DNA from: Heterocephalus glaber
Taxonomy: Eukaryota; Chordata; Mammalia; Rodentia; Bathyergidae
DNA: 64,000 nt
NCBI RefSeq assembly: GCF_000247695.1
Contig: NW_004624781.1
Span: 6,019,785 to 6,083,784, forward strand
Direction of reading: 5' to 3'
Shown here: positions 53,485 through 63,987 of the stretch, in pieces
Position numbering within the stretch: the stretch's first letter is position 1
Layout of the letters: the number at the start of each line of letters is the position of its first letter
Notes under the pieces: generated by a model
The model's input: the letters and a program-made list of their open reading frames with translations, nothing else
Told to the model about the DNA's origin: nothing
Databases searched by the model: none
Position numbers and translations under genes: made by a program

Positions 53485-54285
53485 CTGTGACCCAGCGATC
53501 CCACTTCTAGGAATCTATCCTAAGGAAGTAACCGGGATGTGCACATGTGCGCGTGAGGGTGCTGGCCAAGCGACAGCCTTTACGGTCATTAAAAAAAAAA
53601 AAATCACTGTGATGCCCTTAAGATCATCCTTAATCAGTGGGGACTGGTTAAGTACATACCCTCGTCCACGAGACAAATTACCAACAGCCAGTAGAGATCA
53701 CACAGAACCCCAGTGGATTTAAAGAAATGTCCTTGGTATTGCTAAGAGGAAAGAAGGGAGTGGGGAAAAAACTGTACTTTTCTTTAGCTCTCTTCTTGCA
53801 TTTGCATGTCATATATATATAAAACATCTTTACTATACGTCCCCATTTTTTGCTAAGAAATAAAATGACAAGAAAAAGACTTTTCCAGCTGGACGGGTAG
53901 CACACACCTATAATCCCCTCACTGAAGGAGGCTGAGGCAGGAGGATCACAAGTTCAGATTCCACCAGGACAACTTACAGAGACTCTGTCTCAAAAATACA
54001 AAATTAGGGCCAGGGATTTAGCTCAGTGGTTTTGCCACCTGCTGCGCAAGCGCAAGGACTAGAGTTCAATCCCTGGTAACAAAAAAAATAAAATAAAAGG
54101 GGCTGTGGCTATAGCTCAGTGGTAGACCACCCTTGGGTTCAATCCCCAGGACAGCCCTCCCCCAAAGTAATAATAATGACAATATTCCAAAGAATAGTAA
54201 TACAACTACTTGCTTTCAGGGTAAGCTGTTTTTTCAATGTTCTGCATTAATCATGTATTACTTCTTAAAAAAATAGAGGGAATGC
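53485..54285 (+). mobile_element. L1M-type LINE 3' end, SINE-interrupted
   Basis: cagcgatcccacttctagga, atctatcctaaggaagtaac, ggggactggttaagtacata are the classic L1M ORF2/3' end order. The extreme 3' end (attaatcatgtattacttct) resumes at 54170 after a block of three SINEs. Confidence 0.75.
53888..54165 (+). repeat. SINE cluster: B1, ID-like tRNA SINE, ID
   Basis: B1 at 53888-54005, ID-like unit at 54009-54090 (gggccagggatttagctcag to ccctggtaacaaaaaaa), ID unit at 54101-54165 (gggctgtggctatagctcag to caatccccaggaca). The first and last may be the halves of one dID element with the ID-like unit inserted in its linker. Confidence 0.88.
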
Positions 54286-54629
54286 TTCTGGGGGGGCCTG
54301 GCCCGCCTCCTTCAGGAACCAGCAGTACCAGGAGACACGGTGGTGACAGTCACTAGGAAGCCAACACACACTGCAGGGTTCCCTTTACATCCACAAAGCC
54401 CTCCTCCCAACACACACCCACTTCACAGGTGCTCCCCGACTCCACACCTGCCCAGCTGTGCCTGCACCCTGCACTCCCCAACATCTGCTACCCTTAAAAA
54501 CCACACCACAAGCTGGCCTTGGGGGCCCAGTTTATGGGAAAACACCAACATCACAGAGTGACTGTCCCTTCTAGGAACAAACTCTCCCTGTGTAGTGATA
54601 CAGCCCTATGGGGCCTGGCTGCCAGGTAC
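54286..54629. other. unassigned intron stretch
   Basis: Nothing recognised. Confidence 0.4.
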
Positions 54630-55196
54630 GTCCATCTGCCCATCCATCCAACCTCCCATCATCTATCTATCCATCCATCCTCCCATCATCTATCTATCCA
54701 TCCATCCTCCCATCATCTGTCTATCCATCCATCCTCCCATCATCTATCTATCCATCCATCCACCCATCATCTATCCACCCATCCATCCACCCACCCATCA
54801 TCCATCCACCCATCCATCTACCCATCATCTATCCATCCATCCATTCATCCATCCACCCATCATCATCCATTCACCCATCCATCCACCAATCATCTATCCA
54901 TCCATCCACCCATCCACCCACCCATCTACCCATCATCCATCCATCTACTCATTATCTATCCATCCGTCCATCCACTCACCCATCATCCATCCACCCATCC
55001 ATCCACCAATCATCCATCCATCCATCCACCCACCCATCATCTATCCACCCATCACCTATCCATCCATCCATCCATCCACCCATTATCTATCCATCCATCC
55101 ACCCACCCATCATCCATCCACCCATCTATCCACCCATCATCTATCCATCCATCCATCCATCCGCCCACCATCCATTCACCCATTCACCCACCCATC
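54630..55196. repeat. (CCAT)n array with 27-bp higher-order unit
   Basis: About 565 bases of CCAT/CTAT/CCAC tetranucleotides. The left part (about 54650-54770) has a 27-bp unit beginning cctcccatcatctatctatc repeated about four times. All three forward frames stay open across the array because no forward unit forms a stop. Not coding. Confidence 0.95.
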
Positions 55197-55979
55197 TGTT
55201 CACTTAACGGCCCTGCACAGCCAGTGTCCACACTGAGAGTAACAGGACTCACTGAAGGCCATCACTAGAGAGGACCTGGGATTTCACAGATGTGGAACTG
55301 AGGCCCACAAAGGCAAAGCCAGATTCCACATGGGGTCCCAGAAGAAAAGATTTCAGGGTGAAGATTTGGCAAGAGTCCAGTGAGAGCCCTGGCGCAGCCT
55401 AAAACCAGGACTGGGCTCCGAAGCCAGGCAGGGCTGGGGAGGAGATGCTGATGGTAGGCCAGGCACAGGAGCCAGTGACAGGGAGTCCAGTGGTGACCCG
55501 AGAGCCAGAAGCCACCCCAGAAAAGGAACAAGCCCCTTTCATGGACGAGATGGGAATTCAGTAACTTGTCCCCCGCCCTCCCCATGACTCTGAGATCCTC
55601 GCAGAGGCCTGTCTGTCAGGGGGCAACGGGCGCTCCAAATTGCTCCTAGGGGATCTGTGGAGGGTGTGGTGTGGGTGGAGTCATGAGGCCTCCCCTGGTC
55701 GGAGACTCATTCAAACCCCTGAAGCCCCCCGAAAGTGGACTCTCCCAGTGGGTGACCCCGCCCAGCCTCCCAGGACCCAATCAGCACCACAGGGACAGCA
55801 CCTGCAGAGTTCCTTAGCAACAGGGCGAGGCGCAAAGGGGTCTCTCGGGGGACTCAGTGAGGACCTTGCTGCCTCTGGCCCTGGACGGCAGCGACGACGG
55901 CACACACCCACTAAAGTAACTGAAGGGCGCTGCGTGAAATTAGCCTCGACTTTTGTTTTATTGCTCCAAAAATGTATAC
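55197..55979. other. unassigned GC-rich intron stretch
   Basis: A MIR scrap at 55275-55320 (cagatgtggaactgaggccc); otherwise nothing recognised. Confidence 0.4.
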
Positions 55980-56090
55980 TCCTGGGCTCACCCTCGAGGT
56001 TCTGATTGGGCAGGTGCGTGCCTGGGAATCTGCATTCAAAGTGAGCTTCCAGGATGCTGATGCTACCCAGCTTGGAAACCCTCACCCCCA
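55980..56090 (+). mobile_element. MER5-like hAT remnant
   Basis: ggttctgattgggcaggtgc, gggaatctgcattcaaagtg, gatgctgatgctacccagct. Confidence 0.65.
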
Positions 56091-56114
56091 AGACCCTGTT
56101 TCCACATAATGTCT

Positions 56115-56311
56115 CTTTTCTTTTTCCTTTTTTTTTTTTTCTCTTTTTCTGGACCTGAACCCAGGGAGCACTGAGCTACATCCCCAGCCCCCTCCTTTTC
56201 TTTAATTTTACTTTGAGACAGGATCCTGGTAAGTTGCCCAGGGTGGCCTCAAACTTTTGGTCCTCCTGCCTCAGCCTCCCGAGTAGCTGAGATTACAGGT
56301 GTGTACCCCAC
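56115..56311 (-). repeat. B1-dID dimeric SINE, antisense
   Basis: T-rich tail, cactgagctacatccccagc, then reverse B1 (actttgagacaggatcctgg to attacaggtgtgtacccc). Confidence 0.87.
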
Positions 56312-57129
56312 TACCCCTCTCCCCATTGAATCTGAATGTTACAAGTCCTTCCATCCAGGCTCCTTTCTCATTTTGCAGATGGGAAAGGCTCAGAGCAGGC
56401 AAAGAACCCAAAGCCCTTGTGGGATCCTAGAGAGAGATAAACAACCCTTTCCTAAGAGCAGGGTCTGCCACAGGCCGAGGTGAAGCCCCTGACAGGCAGG
56501 TTCAGCTGGGGCAAGGGGCTGATCTGCTGCCCAGCGAGGGGCCCCAAGCAGTGGGGAGGGGAGTGGGGGCCGCTTTTGGCCTGGTGCCCAGACAGCCAGC
56601 TCACAGTGCAAAGATGTCCACCCTCTTTCCCCACCTGGGCCCTCAAGAACCAGAACGCCAGAGAAGAGGGAGATTTTTTTTATTATTGTTATTTTTCAAA
56701 TACGAATTATTTCCAGCCGGAAGGCAGAGGGATGAGGGCCACTGGAGGCCTGTGACCACTGGCACCCAGCCAGCCTCGTAAACCTCTGGCAGCTGGAGAG
56801 ATTCAGCTCACTGCTATCGAAATGAGATCCTTACTGCTATTTCCCTGGCTCACCAGTGGATGCACCCGAGCGTCCCTGGCTCTCCAGAACCACCCCAAGA
56901 GAGCCGGGGAGTCATGGGGTGCGGGTGGACCTTCAGGGCAGCCTCAGTTTCTCCCACTGAACAGGAGCAGAAGAAAAGGGAGCAGAGATGGTTCATTCAT
57001 AAGCAGCTGAGTCAAGCATAGTCAGGTCAACTATTACCCACCGGCGGGTCCTTCCTGTGAGTCAGAGGGGCAGGGATGAGACCAGAGTCTGAGGCTGACA
57101 CTCAGCACAGCTCCGCCCCTTCCCCAGCA
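56312..57129. other. unassigned intron stretch
   Basis: Nothing recognised. Confidence 0.4.
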
Positions 57130-57300
57130 CCCGCCATGCCCCTGGCACAGCACTTGTATAGTTCCTTTCTTCACAATAACTAGCGAGGTAGGGCACTTTC
57201 ATCAGCCTCATTTTACAAGACAAAGCAAGGCTCAGAGAGGCTAAGGAGCTTGCCCATGGTCACACAGCTAGCAAATGGCAAGGCTTACTCTAAAGCTGGC
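57130..57300 (-). repeat. MIR SINE, antisense, well preserved
   Basis: cctcattttacaagacaaag, ggctcagagaggctaaggag, cttgcccatggtcacacagc. Confidence 0.92.
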
Positions 57301-57304
57301 ATTT

Positions 57305-57597
57305 AGCCAGACGTGGTGGTGCACACCTGTGATCCTAGCACTCTGGGAGGCTGAGGCAGAAAAGGATGGCAAATTCAAGCCTAGCCTGGGTGATTTAATG
57401 AGATCTCATCTCAAAATAAAAAATTTTAAAAAGAGGGCCAGGGATTTAGCTCAGTGATTCCGTCGCTTGCCTCGAAAGCGCAAGGACCCAAGTTCAATCC
57501 CTGGTACCAAAAAAACAAAACAAACAAACAAATTTTAAAAAGGGCTTGACTGTAGCTCAGCGGTAGAGCCCTTGGTCCAATCCCCAATACTGCAAAA
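57305..57597 (+). repeat. B1-dID SINE with nested ID-like tRNA SINE
   Basis: Outer dID: B1 half 57305-57425 and ID half 57541-57597 (gggcttgactgtagctcagc). A tRNA SINE at 57436-57530 (gggccagggatttagctcag to ccctggtaccaaaaaaa) sits in the linker, flanked by the duplication aaattttaaaaag. Confidence 0.93.
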
Positions 57598-57855
57598 AGA
57601 AAAGAAAAAATGAAGGAAGAAAAAGACCAACCCGGCAGGAAGGGTGCCCAGCCCACCAGTCAGGCAGCAAGCACCGGGGGTCAGCAGTGTCCCTTTCCCT
57701 CCTCTTCCCACCTGGAGGCACCAAGTCCAGCCTGGAAGAGTCAAAGCCCTGGAAGCAATGTTCACGAAGTGTTAATAATGCAGGAAAATACTGATTTAGT
57801 GCCAAGGAGAAAGGGCTGGGTACAAAACCATACACATCAATTTTTATACTTTTTA

Positions 57856-58083
57856 AATTTTTATTTTTGTGACATTGGGAATCAAACCCAGGGCCTCATG
57901 CAAACGCTCCCCCACTAAGCCTGGCCCCAGTACTTTTTTTTTTTTGAGACAGGGTCTCACTATGGAGTTCAGGCTAGCCCTCAACTCACTACATAACCCC
58001 GGCTGGTCTTGAACTTGAGGCAATTTTCCTGCCTCAGCCTCCCGAGTGCTAGGATAATAGGCATGTGCCACCACACCTGGCTT
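57856..58083 (-). repeat. ID and B1 SINEs, antisense
   Basis: Reverse ID at 57856-57930 (gggaatcaaacccagggcct) followed by reverse B1 with duplication at 57933-58083 (gagacagggtctcactatgg to gccaccacacctggct). Confidence 0.9.
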
Positions 58084-58110
58084 ATATATTTTTAAACAAA
58101 ATAAGCCAAT

Positions 58111-58192
58111 GGACCAGGGATTTAGCTCAGTGGTGCCACCGCCTGCCTCAAAAGCGCAAGGTCCTGAGTTCGATCCCCTGTACAAAAAAAAA
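58111..58192 (+). repeat. ID-like tRNA SINE
   Basis: gaccagggatttagctcagt, gcctcaaaagcgcaaggtcc, gagttcgatcccctgtac. Confidence 0.94.
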
Positions 58193-58835
58193 GGCCAAAA
58201 CATCCTATTACCAGCAGCTATCTGTGCAGCACTGGATTCAAGAACGTCATTCCCTGCATCTCCTAGCATTTCTCTCTGCTTTCCAATTTTTCCAAAATAA
58301 GCCACATGCTTCTTTGAAAAACAAAAGCCTGCAGGTTTAAAGCAATCCCCAGAGGTGCTGCTGCCAGCCCCTCCTGCCCCTGCAACCTTCGCCAAGGCCC
58401 TGAGACCTGCACACCTGCGACCCTGAGCAGGTCCCGCTTGACCTCACTCCCGGCAGGGGCCAGACAGAGACCTGGGAAGCTCTCTCCAGGAGCCCCGTGA
58501 ACATGGACACTTATGTCAGTCGGAAGGTGGTAGAGGGGAGCAATCCACACCTGGCTTCACTACCCCCAGGGGACACGGATGCCAAACGCCCCATACGGAC
58601 TCAAAGATGCCACATAAATATCACTGACTGCCCGCAGAAGTCTGGCCAGCTGCAAAGCCCGCGCCTCACTGCCTCTACCTGCCAGCCGCAGCCTGTACCT
58701 GCTCTCCGGCCCTAGCATGGCCACCCCACCTCTCACAGGCGACAACAGCAGACACGCTCCCTGCACAGAGCAGGGTGACTCAGGCATCTGGATGCCCAGG
58801 ATCCAACATGGAAAAGTATTTCTAACATGCAAGGT
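58193..58835. other. unassigned intron stretch
   Basis: Nothing recognised. Confidence 0.4.
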
Positions 58836-58958
58836 GAAGCCAGGCATGGTGGCACATACCTGTAATCCCAGCACTTGGGAAGCTGAGGCAGAAGAGTCAC
58901 CACAAGTTCAAAGCAGCCTGAACAACACAAAGAGACTCTGTCTCAAAACAAAAAACAT
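58836..58958 (+). repeat. B1 SINE
   Basis: gccaggcatggtggcacata, gcttgggaagctgaggcaga-type core, actctgtctcaaaacaaaaa. Confidence 0.92.
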
Positions 58959-59129
58959 GCGAGATGAGGAGGGCAGAAAGGAAAATGTCACTTCTGTCAC
59001 CCTGGTCCTATCTGTCCTGGGATCATCTGCTCCCCAAGAATGAGGGCTCCCCAAGGACAGAGGCTATTTTCTTCGCCTCTCTCCCCATTCATGGATGTAA
59101 ATCTAGTCTCTCTGTGCATATTTTAGTTT

Positions 59130-59281
59130 TCTTTTTTTGGTTTTTGAGACAGGGTCACACTCTGTAATTCACACTGACCTTGAACTCACTATGTAGCCCA
59201 GGCTGGCCTCGAGCTCACGGCAATCCTCCTGCCTCAGCCTCCCAAGTGCTGGGATCACAGGTGTGCACCACCATGCCCAGG
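59130..59281 (-). repeat. B1 SINE with internal duplication, antisense
   Basis: gagacagggtcacactctgt, cacactgaccttgaactcac, gcccaggctggcctcgagct. Confidence 0.93.
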
Positions 59282-60177
59282 ATTCAGCACCGTTTTCCAA
59301 TTAAAGGGCCTTTCTGCTACCACCCAAAGCACAAGAGCTCCCCAGGCTTCCTCCCAGATCACGTACCCAAGCCCTTCCTCTACCCCAGCCCCACTTCTGT
59401 GTTCATCCAGAGGGCAGTTCTGGGTAGTGGAGGCTTGGCCCGGGCTGGCCAGGGCTTGGCTCCAAGGCTCTGGTCTGCCATCCGGGCCTTTTTCCACCTC
59501 CCCAGGCCCAGAGCTGGCACTGCAAGATTTCTTGGCTCATTTGCTTTTATTTTTTTCCCCGTTTCACTCAAGTTTTTATAAACCTGTTTACCTTTGAGCT
59601 GCAAAGGGCCCGGGTTCCAGGCAAACAGAACTTAAGAGCCAGTCAGGAAGCAAAGCATCGAGAAAAAGAGTGGGACAGCAGGTGAGGAGGACCCCACTCC
59701 CCCCACAAGATCCTTCCTTCTCCCTCCAATTCAGCGCCCATTTGCCAAAGGACCAGGCCATACAGGCTCCGCAGTATACACGGAGAAGCACAGAGCCAGC
59801 AGCAAAAGGGGCCAGCGCACCCCTCGTCTGCTCCTGCTAAGAAGCTGTCCCCTTGCTGAAGCCCAAGCCAGGGCCTGCGGAGGATGGGGGTCCCTTTCTG
59901 CTGTGGGGACCCAGGCAGGTTGCAGAGGCAAGGAGCCACAGGGACAAAAGCAGCCCAGTAGGGCATTCCAGGACAAGGACAGCAAAGTTCGTAGTCTAGG
60001 AAGGACCCTGGGGCACTGGCAGTCAGGCAGGGGCTGTGTGCAGGGCTGAGCGTTCACCTACCAGCTGCAGGGCATGCTGGGAGGATGCTGAGCCAGGAGA
60101 GGACCAAGCTCTAAGGGCCCAGGTTTCTTCCCACACTTTCAAGGAGTGAGGAGTGAGAGGCAGGATGCTGGCAAGGG
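59282..60177. other. unassigned intron stretch
   Basis: Nothing recognised. Confidence 0.4.
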
Positions 60178-60270
60178 TCCTCAGCCTTGGTTACAGGTAA
60201 GATTCACCCACAGAGGCTCTGATTTCAGGGGTCTGGGGTGCTCTGCAGTCTGCAAGCCCCCTGAGGCAGG
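60178..60270 (+). mobile_element. MER5-like hAT remnant
   Basis: tcctcagccttggttacagg, taagattcacccacagaggc, gatttcaggggtctggggtg. Confidence 0.72.
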
Positions 60271-60470
60271 ATGCCTCCCAAGACCTTCTATCAGCAGGGA
60301 TGAAAAACCAAAGCTTCTGCATCACCCCACCCAAACATGAACCTGGGCTCTGCCGTTTATGAGACAAGGGACTCAAGAGGCCCAGGTCAAATCTGAGCTC
60401 CAGACAGATAACAAATAACATCTAGGACAAATCTGATCCAAATAATGAACAGGGATGGTTTATGCTGTTT

Positions 60471-60610
60471 TTTTCTTTTTTTCTTTTTCTTTGGTTTTTT
60501 TGAGACAGGGTCTCACTATATAGCCCAGGCTGGCCTGGAACTTGTGGCAATCCTCTTGCCTCAGCCTCCCAAGTGCTGGGATTACAGATGTGCGACACCA
60601 CACCCAGCTT
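60471..60610 (-). repeat. B1 SINE, antisense
   Basis: gagacagggtctcactatat, gcccaggctggcctggaact, ctgggattacagatgtgcga. Confidence 0.93.
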
Positions 60611-60679
60611 GTTTTCATTAGCTAAGATTCAAATACAAGTGGGAATCCCGTATTTGTGTTAGCTCCATCTGGCAACTTT

Positions 60680-60760
60680 ACCCCTAGAACTAGTTAGTTA
60701 ACTTCACTGAGTCTCGGTTTCCCCCTTTTGTATCAGTGAAACACAGGGAGTTTGGAGGGA
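60680..60760 (+). repeat. MIR SINE remnant
   Basis: ttagttaacttcactgagtc, tcggtttcccccttttgtat. Confidence 0.65.
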
Positions 60761-61724
60761 ACCCGTGAGCATGCTTCAGTAGAAAATTTTAAAATTATTA
60801 TTATGAAAAGTTTCAAGCCTACATCCAATGCAGAAAGAACAATACCTATATGCCAGTGTGGGCGATGCTGCCCGGGTCCTCTCTTGATCCCTACTCCTGG
60901 GAGTTTGAGGCCAATGCGCCCCTGATGCCCATGTCAGCAAAGCGGTCCTAGGTCAGGTGACCACGCAGCCCTCTGTGGTGTGTGTGCACACAAGCAGGTG
61001 CACACTCCTCCTCCCCTCAGGCAGCCCCGCTCCAGCATCCTTGGGACCAGGCCAATGCCGGCCTCCTGTGGAGCCCACAGCCCCGAGGCCCCCTTGCTGT
61101 CCCTTCTCCTGGGGCCACCCTGTCCCATCCTCCAGCTGCATCTGAAACCCCAGCTCAGGCTCTGCTGCTAAGAAGCCACCCTACCCTCTCTCACCTAGGT
61201 CCAACCATCCTTGCTCCGAGTAGCTTCTCCTATTTCATACCCACCTGTTTGTTTTGGCTGAGGCCCCTGAGTCCCAACCCATGCATATTCGTCAGGTGGC
61301 TCTGGACAACAGGGGCGACAAGGTTCCAACATCCCTCCCCCCAAACAAAAATGGCTTTGGCAGGAAAAGAGCTGTGACTTCTGCCACGCCCAGGGACAGA
61401 CAGCAGGGGCCAACCAGGCAGGCACCTGGCCATCCGCTCCTGCTCCAGCCCAGCCCAGGACCACATCGTGGATTTGGTGGCCAGCAGGCTATGGTCACCC
61501 CAGCTCCTACCCTTCTTGTGCAGAACCCTCGTGGGGACACTGTCAAGCACCAGAAAGAGGGGTGTGGCATGGACAGGCCCAGTCAGCCCTGGCTGTCCTA
61601 CTGACCAGAGCCCCTGCCACCCTCCTGCCCAGACCCTAGCAGTCCCACAGGGGCAGAGCCATGAGGGCCACCCTCTCCCCAGCTGCGGTGCCTGCTGTGG
61701 CCAACAGCCTTTTAAACAACAGCA
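60761..61724. other. unassigned intron stretch
   Basis: Mostly GC-rich; nothing recognised. Confidence 0.4.
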
Positions 61725-61845
61725 AAATGCATATAACACACAACTTGGCCACCTTTGCCACTTTCCAGCTTTAAAGCTCGGTGGCGTGAGGTACATCCAC
61801 AGTGCAGTACGGCCACCGCCACTGCCTGGCATCACCCTGAAAAGA
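61725..61845 (+). mobile_element. L1M-like 3' remnant
   Basis: aaaatgcatataacacacaa, gctcggtggcgtgaggtaca, tccacagtgcagtacggcca follow old L1M 3' UTR order. Confidence 0.55.
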
Positions 61846-61934
61846 ACCCGGTCCCCAACCAGCAGTCACCTCCCGACACACCCAAGCTCAGACACAAACC
61901 AGGCTGGAGCCATAGCAGCCTGAGTGACAGGTAG

Positions 61935-62060
61935 GTGAAGGGCGCCTCTCTGACCTTTGGTGTCTCCATCTGTGAAATGGGACAGTAACTCAGAGGTGTT
62001 GGGGACGAAGAGCTAACAGCAGAAAGTGCTCCGTGCGCTCAGCACAGCAGGGGCGCACAC
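61935..62060 (+). repeat. MIR SINE
   Basis: tctctgacctttggtgtctc, catctgtgaaatgggacagt, gaagagctaacagcagaaag. Confidence 0.8.
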
Positions 62061-62206
62061 TGTCCCCAGAAGGTTCCCAGGCCCCTGACGTGATGGAGGG
62101 GAGAGGAGGCCACGTCCCTCTCTCAGGGAAGAGCAATTTCCCCGCCATTCCCAGATCCCTGTTCCACACCTAAGAGTTACCAAGACCTTTAAACACTGTG
62201 CTCAAA

Positions 62207-62301
62207 GGGCTGAGGATTTAGCTCAGTGGTTCCACCGCCTGCCTCACAAACACAAGGTCCTGAGTTCAATCCCTGGTACTACCCCCCCAAAAAAGAGTAC
62301 T
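62207..62301 (+). repeat. ID-like tRNA SINE with perfect target duplication
   Basis: gggctgaggatttagctcag, gcctcacaaacacaaggtcc, gagttcaatccctggtac. The 17-base duplication tttaaacactgtgctca is identical on both sides (62188-62204, 62302-62318), which suggests a recent insertion. Confidence 0.96.
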
Positions 62302-62318
62302 TTTAAACACTGTGCTCA

Positions 62319-62889
62319 GTACCTGTACTTCCAAGCTACTGCCCTTTGAAAACAGCCAAAAGTGAACCAGCTACTTCTGAGGGTCAGCACTCTGGAGGAG
62401 GCTGCCGGCACTGACAGCCACCCTCCCCTCCTCCCACTGAGCCGAGCTGCCCAGGCCAGTCTGGAGCAGGGATGCGGGGCTCATGGATGGGTCCCAGCTG
62501 CTGTGCAACCCCAGGCAAGTGTCTTGCCTTCTCTGTTCCATAAACAAGAGAGGATTGCCTGTGACCAGACCAGAGCTCTCGTCTAAATGTCCAACCTGCA
62601 GCTGCTGTGAACACCAAGCTCCCGGGCAAGAAGGACCTCATCTTGGCATCCGATCCAGCTTCTCCACTCTTCCTCTCTACAGACAGGCATTGCTCCCACA
62701 ACCTCACATCCCTCTGAGGGATAAACCCACAGGCAGGGGCAGTACTCCCCAGAGCCTGGTGGGAAGGATTTCTCCACTTTCTAACTCTTCCTCTGAAACA
62801 TGGCACCCAGCTCCAAGCATCAATCCCAGGCACACAAGGTCACCAAGGAAAAAAGCACCCCACTTCCAGCTACCAACAATAAGTAACTA
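62319..62889. other. mostly unassigned intron stretch
   Basis: A MIR remnant at about 62490-62575 (caaccccaggcaagtgtctt, cttctctgttccataaacaa); otherwise nothing recognised. Confidence 0.45.
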
Positions 62890-63076
62890 GAATGTGTTCA
62901 AAATATCATTGATGACAGTCCCCGGAAGCATGAACTACAGTAAGCACAAACTTCACAATAATGTGTGAGACTTATACGTTGAAAATGGATCCACTGATTC
63001 AATGGAACCCCAATCAAAATCCCATGCCTTTTTGTGGAAGTCAACAGGCGGATTCTGAAATTGACATGGGGACACT

Positions 63077-63262
63077 GGGGCATGCTGGTGCACTCCTGGA
63101 ATCCTAGCACTCTGGGAGGCTGAGGCAGGAGGACTGCAAGTTTGAGCCCAGCCTGGACAACTTAACAAGACCTTCTCTCAAAATAAAAAGTGAAGAAAGG
63201 GGGCTGGGGATGTAGCCCAGTATGAAGGCCGTGGGTTTAAGCTTCACCACTGAAAAAAAAAA
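63077..63262 (+). repeat. B1-dID dimeric SINE inside L1
   Basis: ggggcatgctggtgcactcc, cctggacaacttaacaagac, ID half gggctggggatgtagcccag ending aagcttcaccactgaaa. Confidence 0.9.
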
Positions 63263-63294
63263 TTTTTTTAGGAAAAATGAGTAAAATTTACATG

Positions 63295-63380
63295 GAGCTG
63301 CAGATGTACTCAGTGGTAAAGCACTTGCCTAGCATGTGCAAAACTCCTAGGCTTGATCCCCAGCACTGCAAAAATAAAGG
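63295..63380 (+). repeat. ID-type SINE inside L1
   Basis: gagctgcagatgtactcagt, gcacttgcctagcatgtgca, gcttgatccccagcactgca. Confidence 0.9.
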
Positions 63381-63987
63381 AAGAATTCATGTGAAACTGC
63401 AAATACCTAGAATAGCCGAAACCACAGTGAAAGATTAAACGTGGGTAACTCACACTACGTGGTTTCAAAACTTATAAAAAGCTACAGTAATCAAGACCAT
63501 GCATCGCCGGGTAGACACACAGAAATGAAATGGCATAAAGGCTCCAGGGAGAGAACCACACCTGTATCATCACCTGGGTTTTGACAAAGGAACCAACAGA
63601 ATTCCAGGTGAAAAGGTCCGTCTTTTCAACCAATGATGCTCGAACAGCTGGGCCTTCAGATACAAAAAAACGAAATTATAATCTAGACTCAGATGCACAC
63701 TTTATATTAAAAAATAACTCAACGTGGTTTATAAACATACACACAAAACCTAAAAGTAAAATTTCTAGATCAAAATCTTTGTGGGTCTTGCAGTGCTCTT
63801 CACGGCAGGAAACAACTGATAAACTGAACTGTGGCAAAATTAAAACCTTCTTTGCTTCGAAAGGCTCCGTGAAGAAAACAAAATGATGAGTCGCAGATTA
63901 GGAGAGAACTATCTGCAAAACACATAGCTTTCACATGACTGATAGCTTGAATATATAAAGAGCTCTAAAATTCAATAATAAGAAAAC

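Larger units (their letters stand above)
62890..63983 (+). mobile_element. L1 ORF2 3' region, decayed, with two nested SINEs
   Basis: gaaaatggatccactgattc, aatggaaccccaatcaaaat, gctacagtaatcaagaccat, gggttttgacaaaggaacca and gaactgtggcaaaattaaaa follow L1 ORF2 order over about 0.8 kb once the SINEs at 63077-63262 and 63295-63380 are removed. Frames are broken, so it is inactive. Antisense to SMAD6 transcription. Confidence 0.82.

Noticed and set aside
54519..55268. Three overlapping open frames of about 200-250 residues (repeated IHPP/HLSI-like units)
   Set aside because: They are the three readings of a CCAT/CTAT tandem array that lacks stop codons in the forward direction; no coding signal.
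63581..63886. 101-residue open frame near the right edge
   Set aside because: It lies in decayed L1 ORF2 sequence; upstream and downstream frames are broken.
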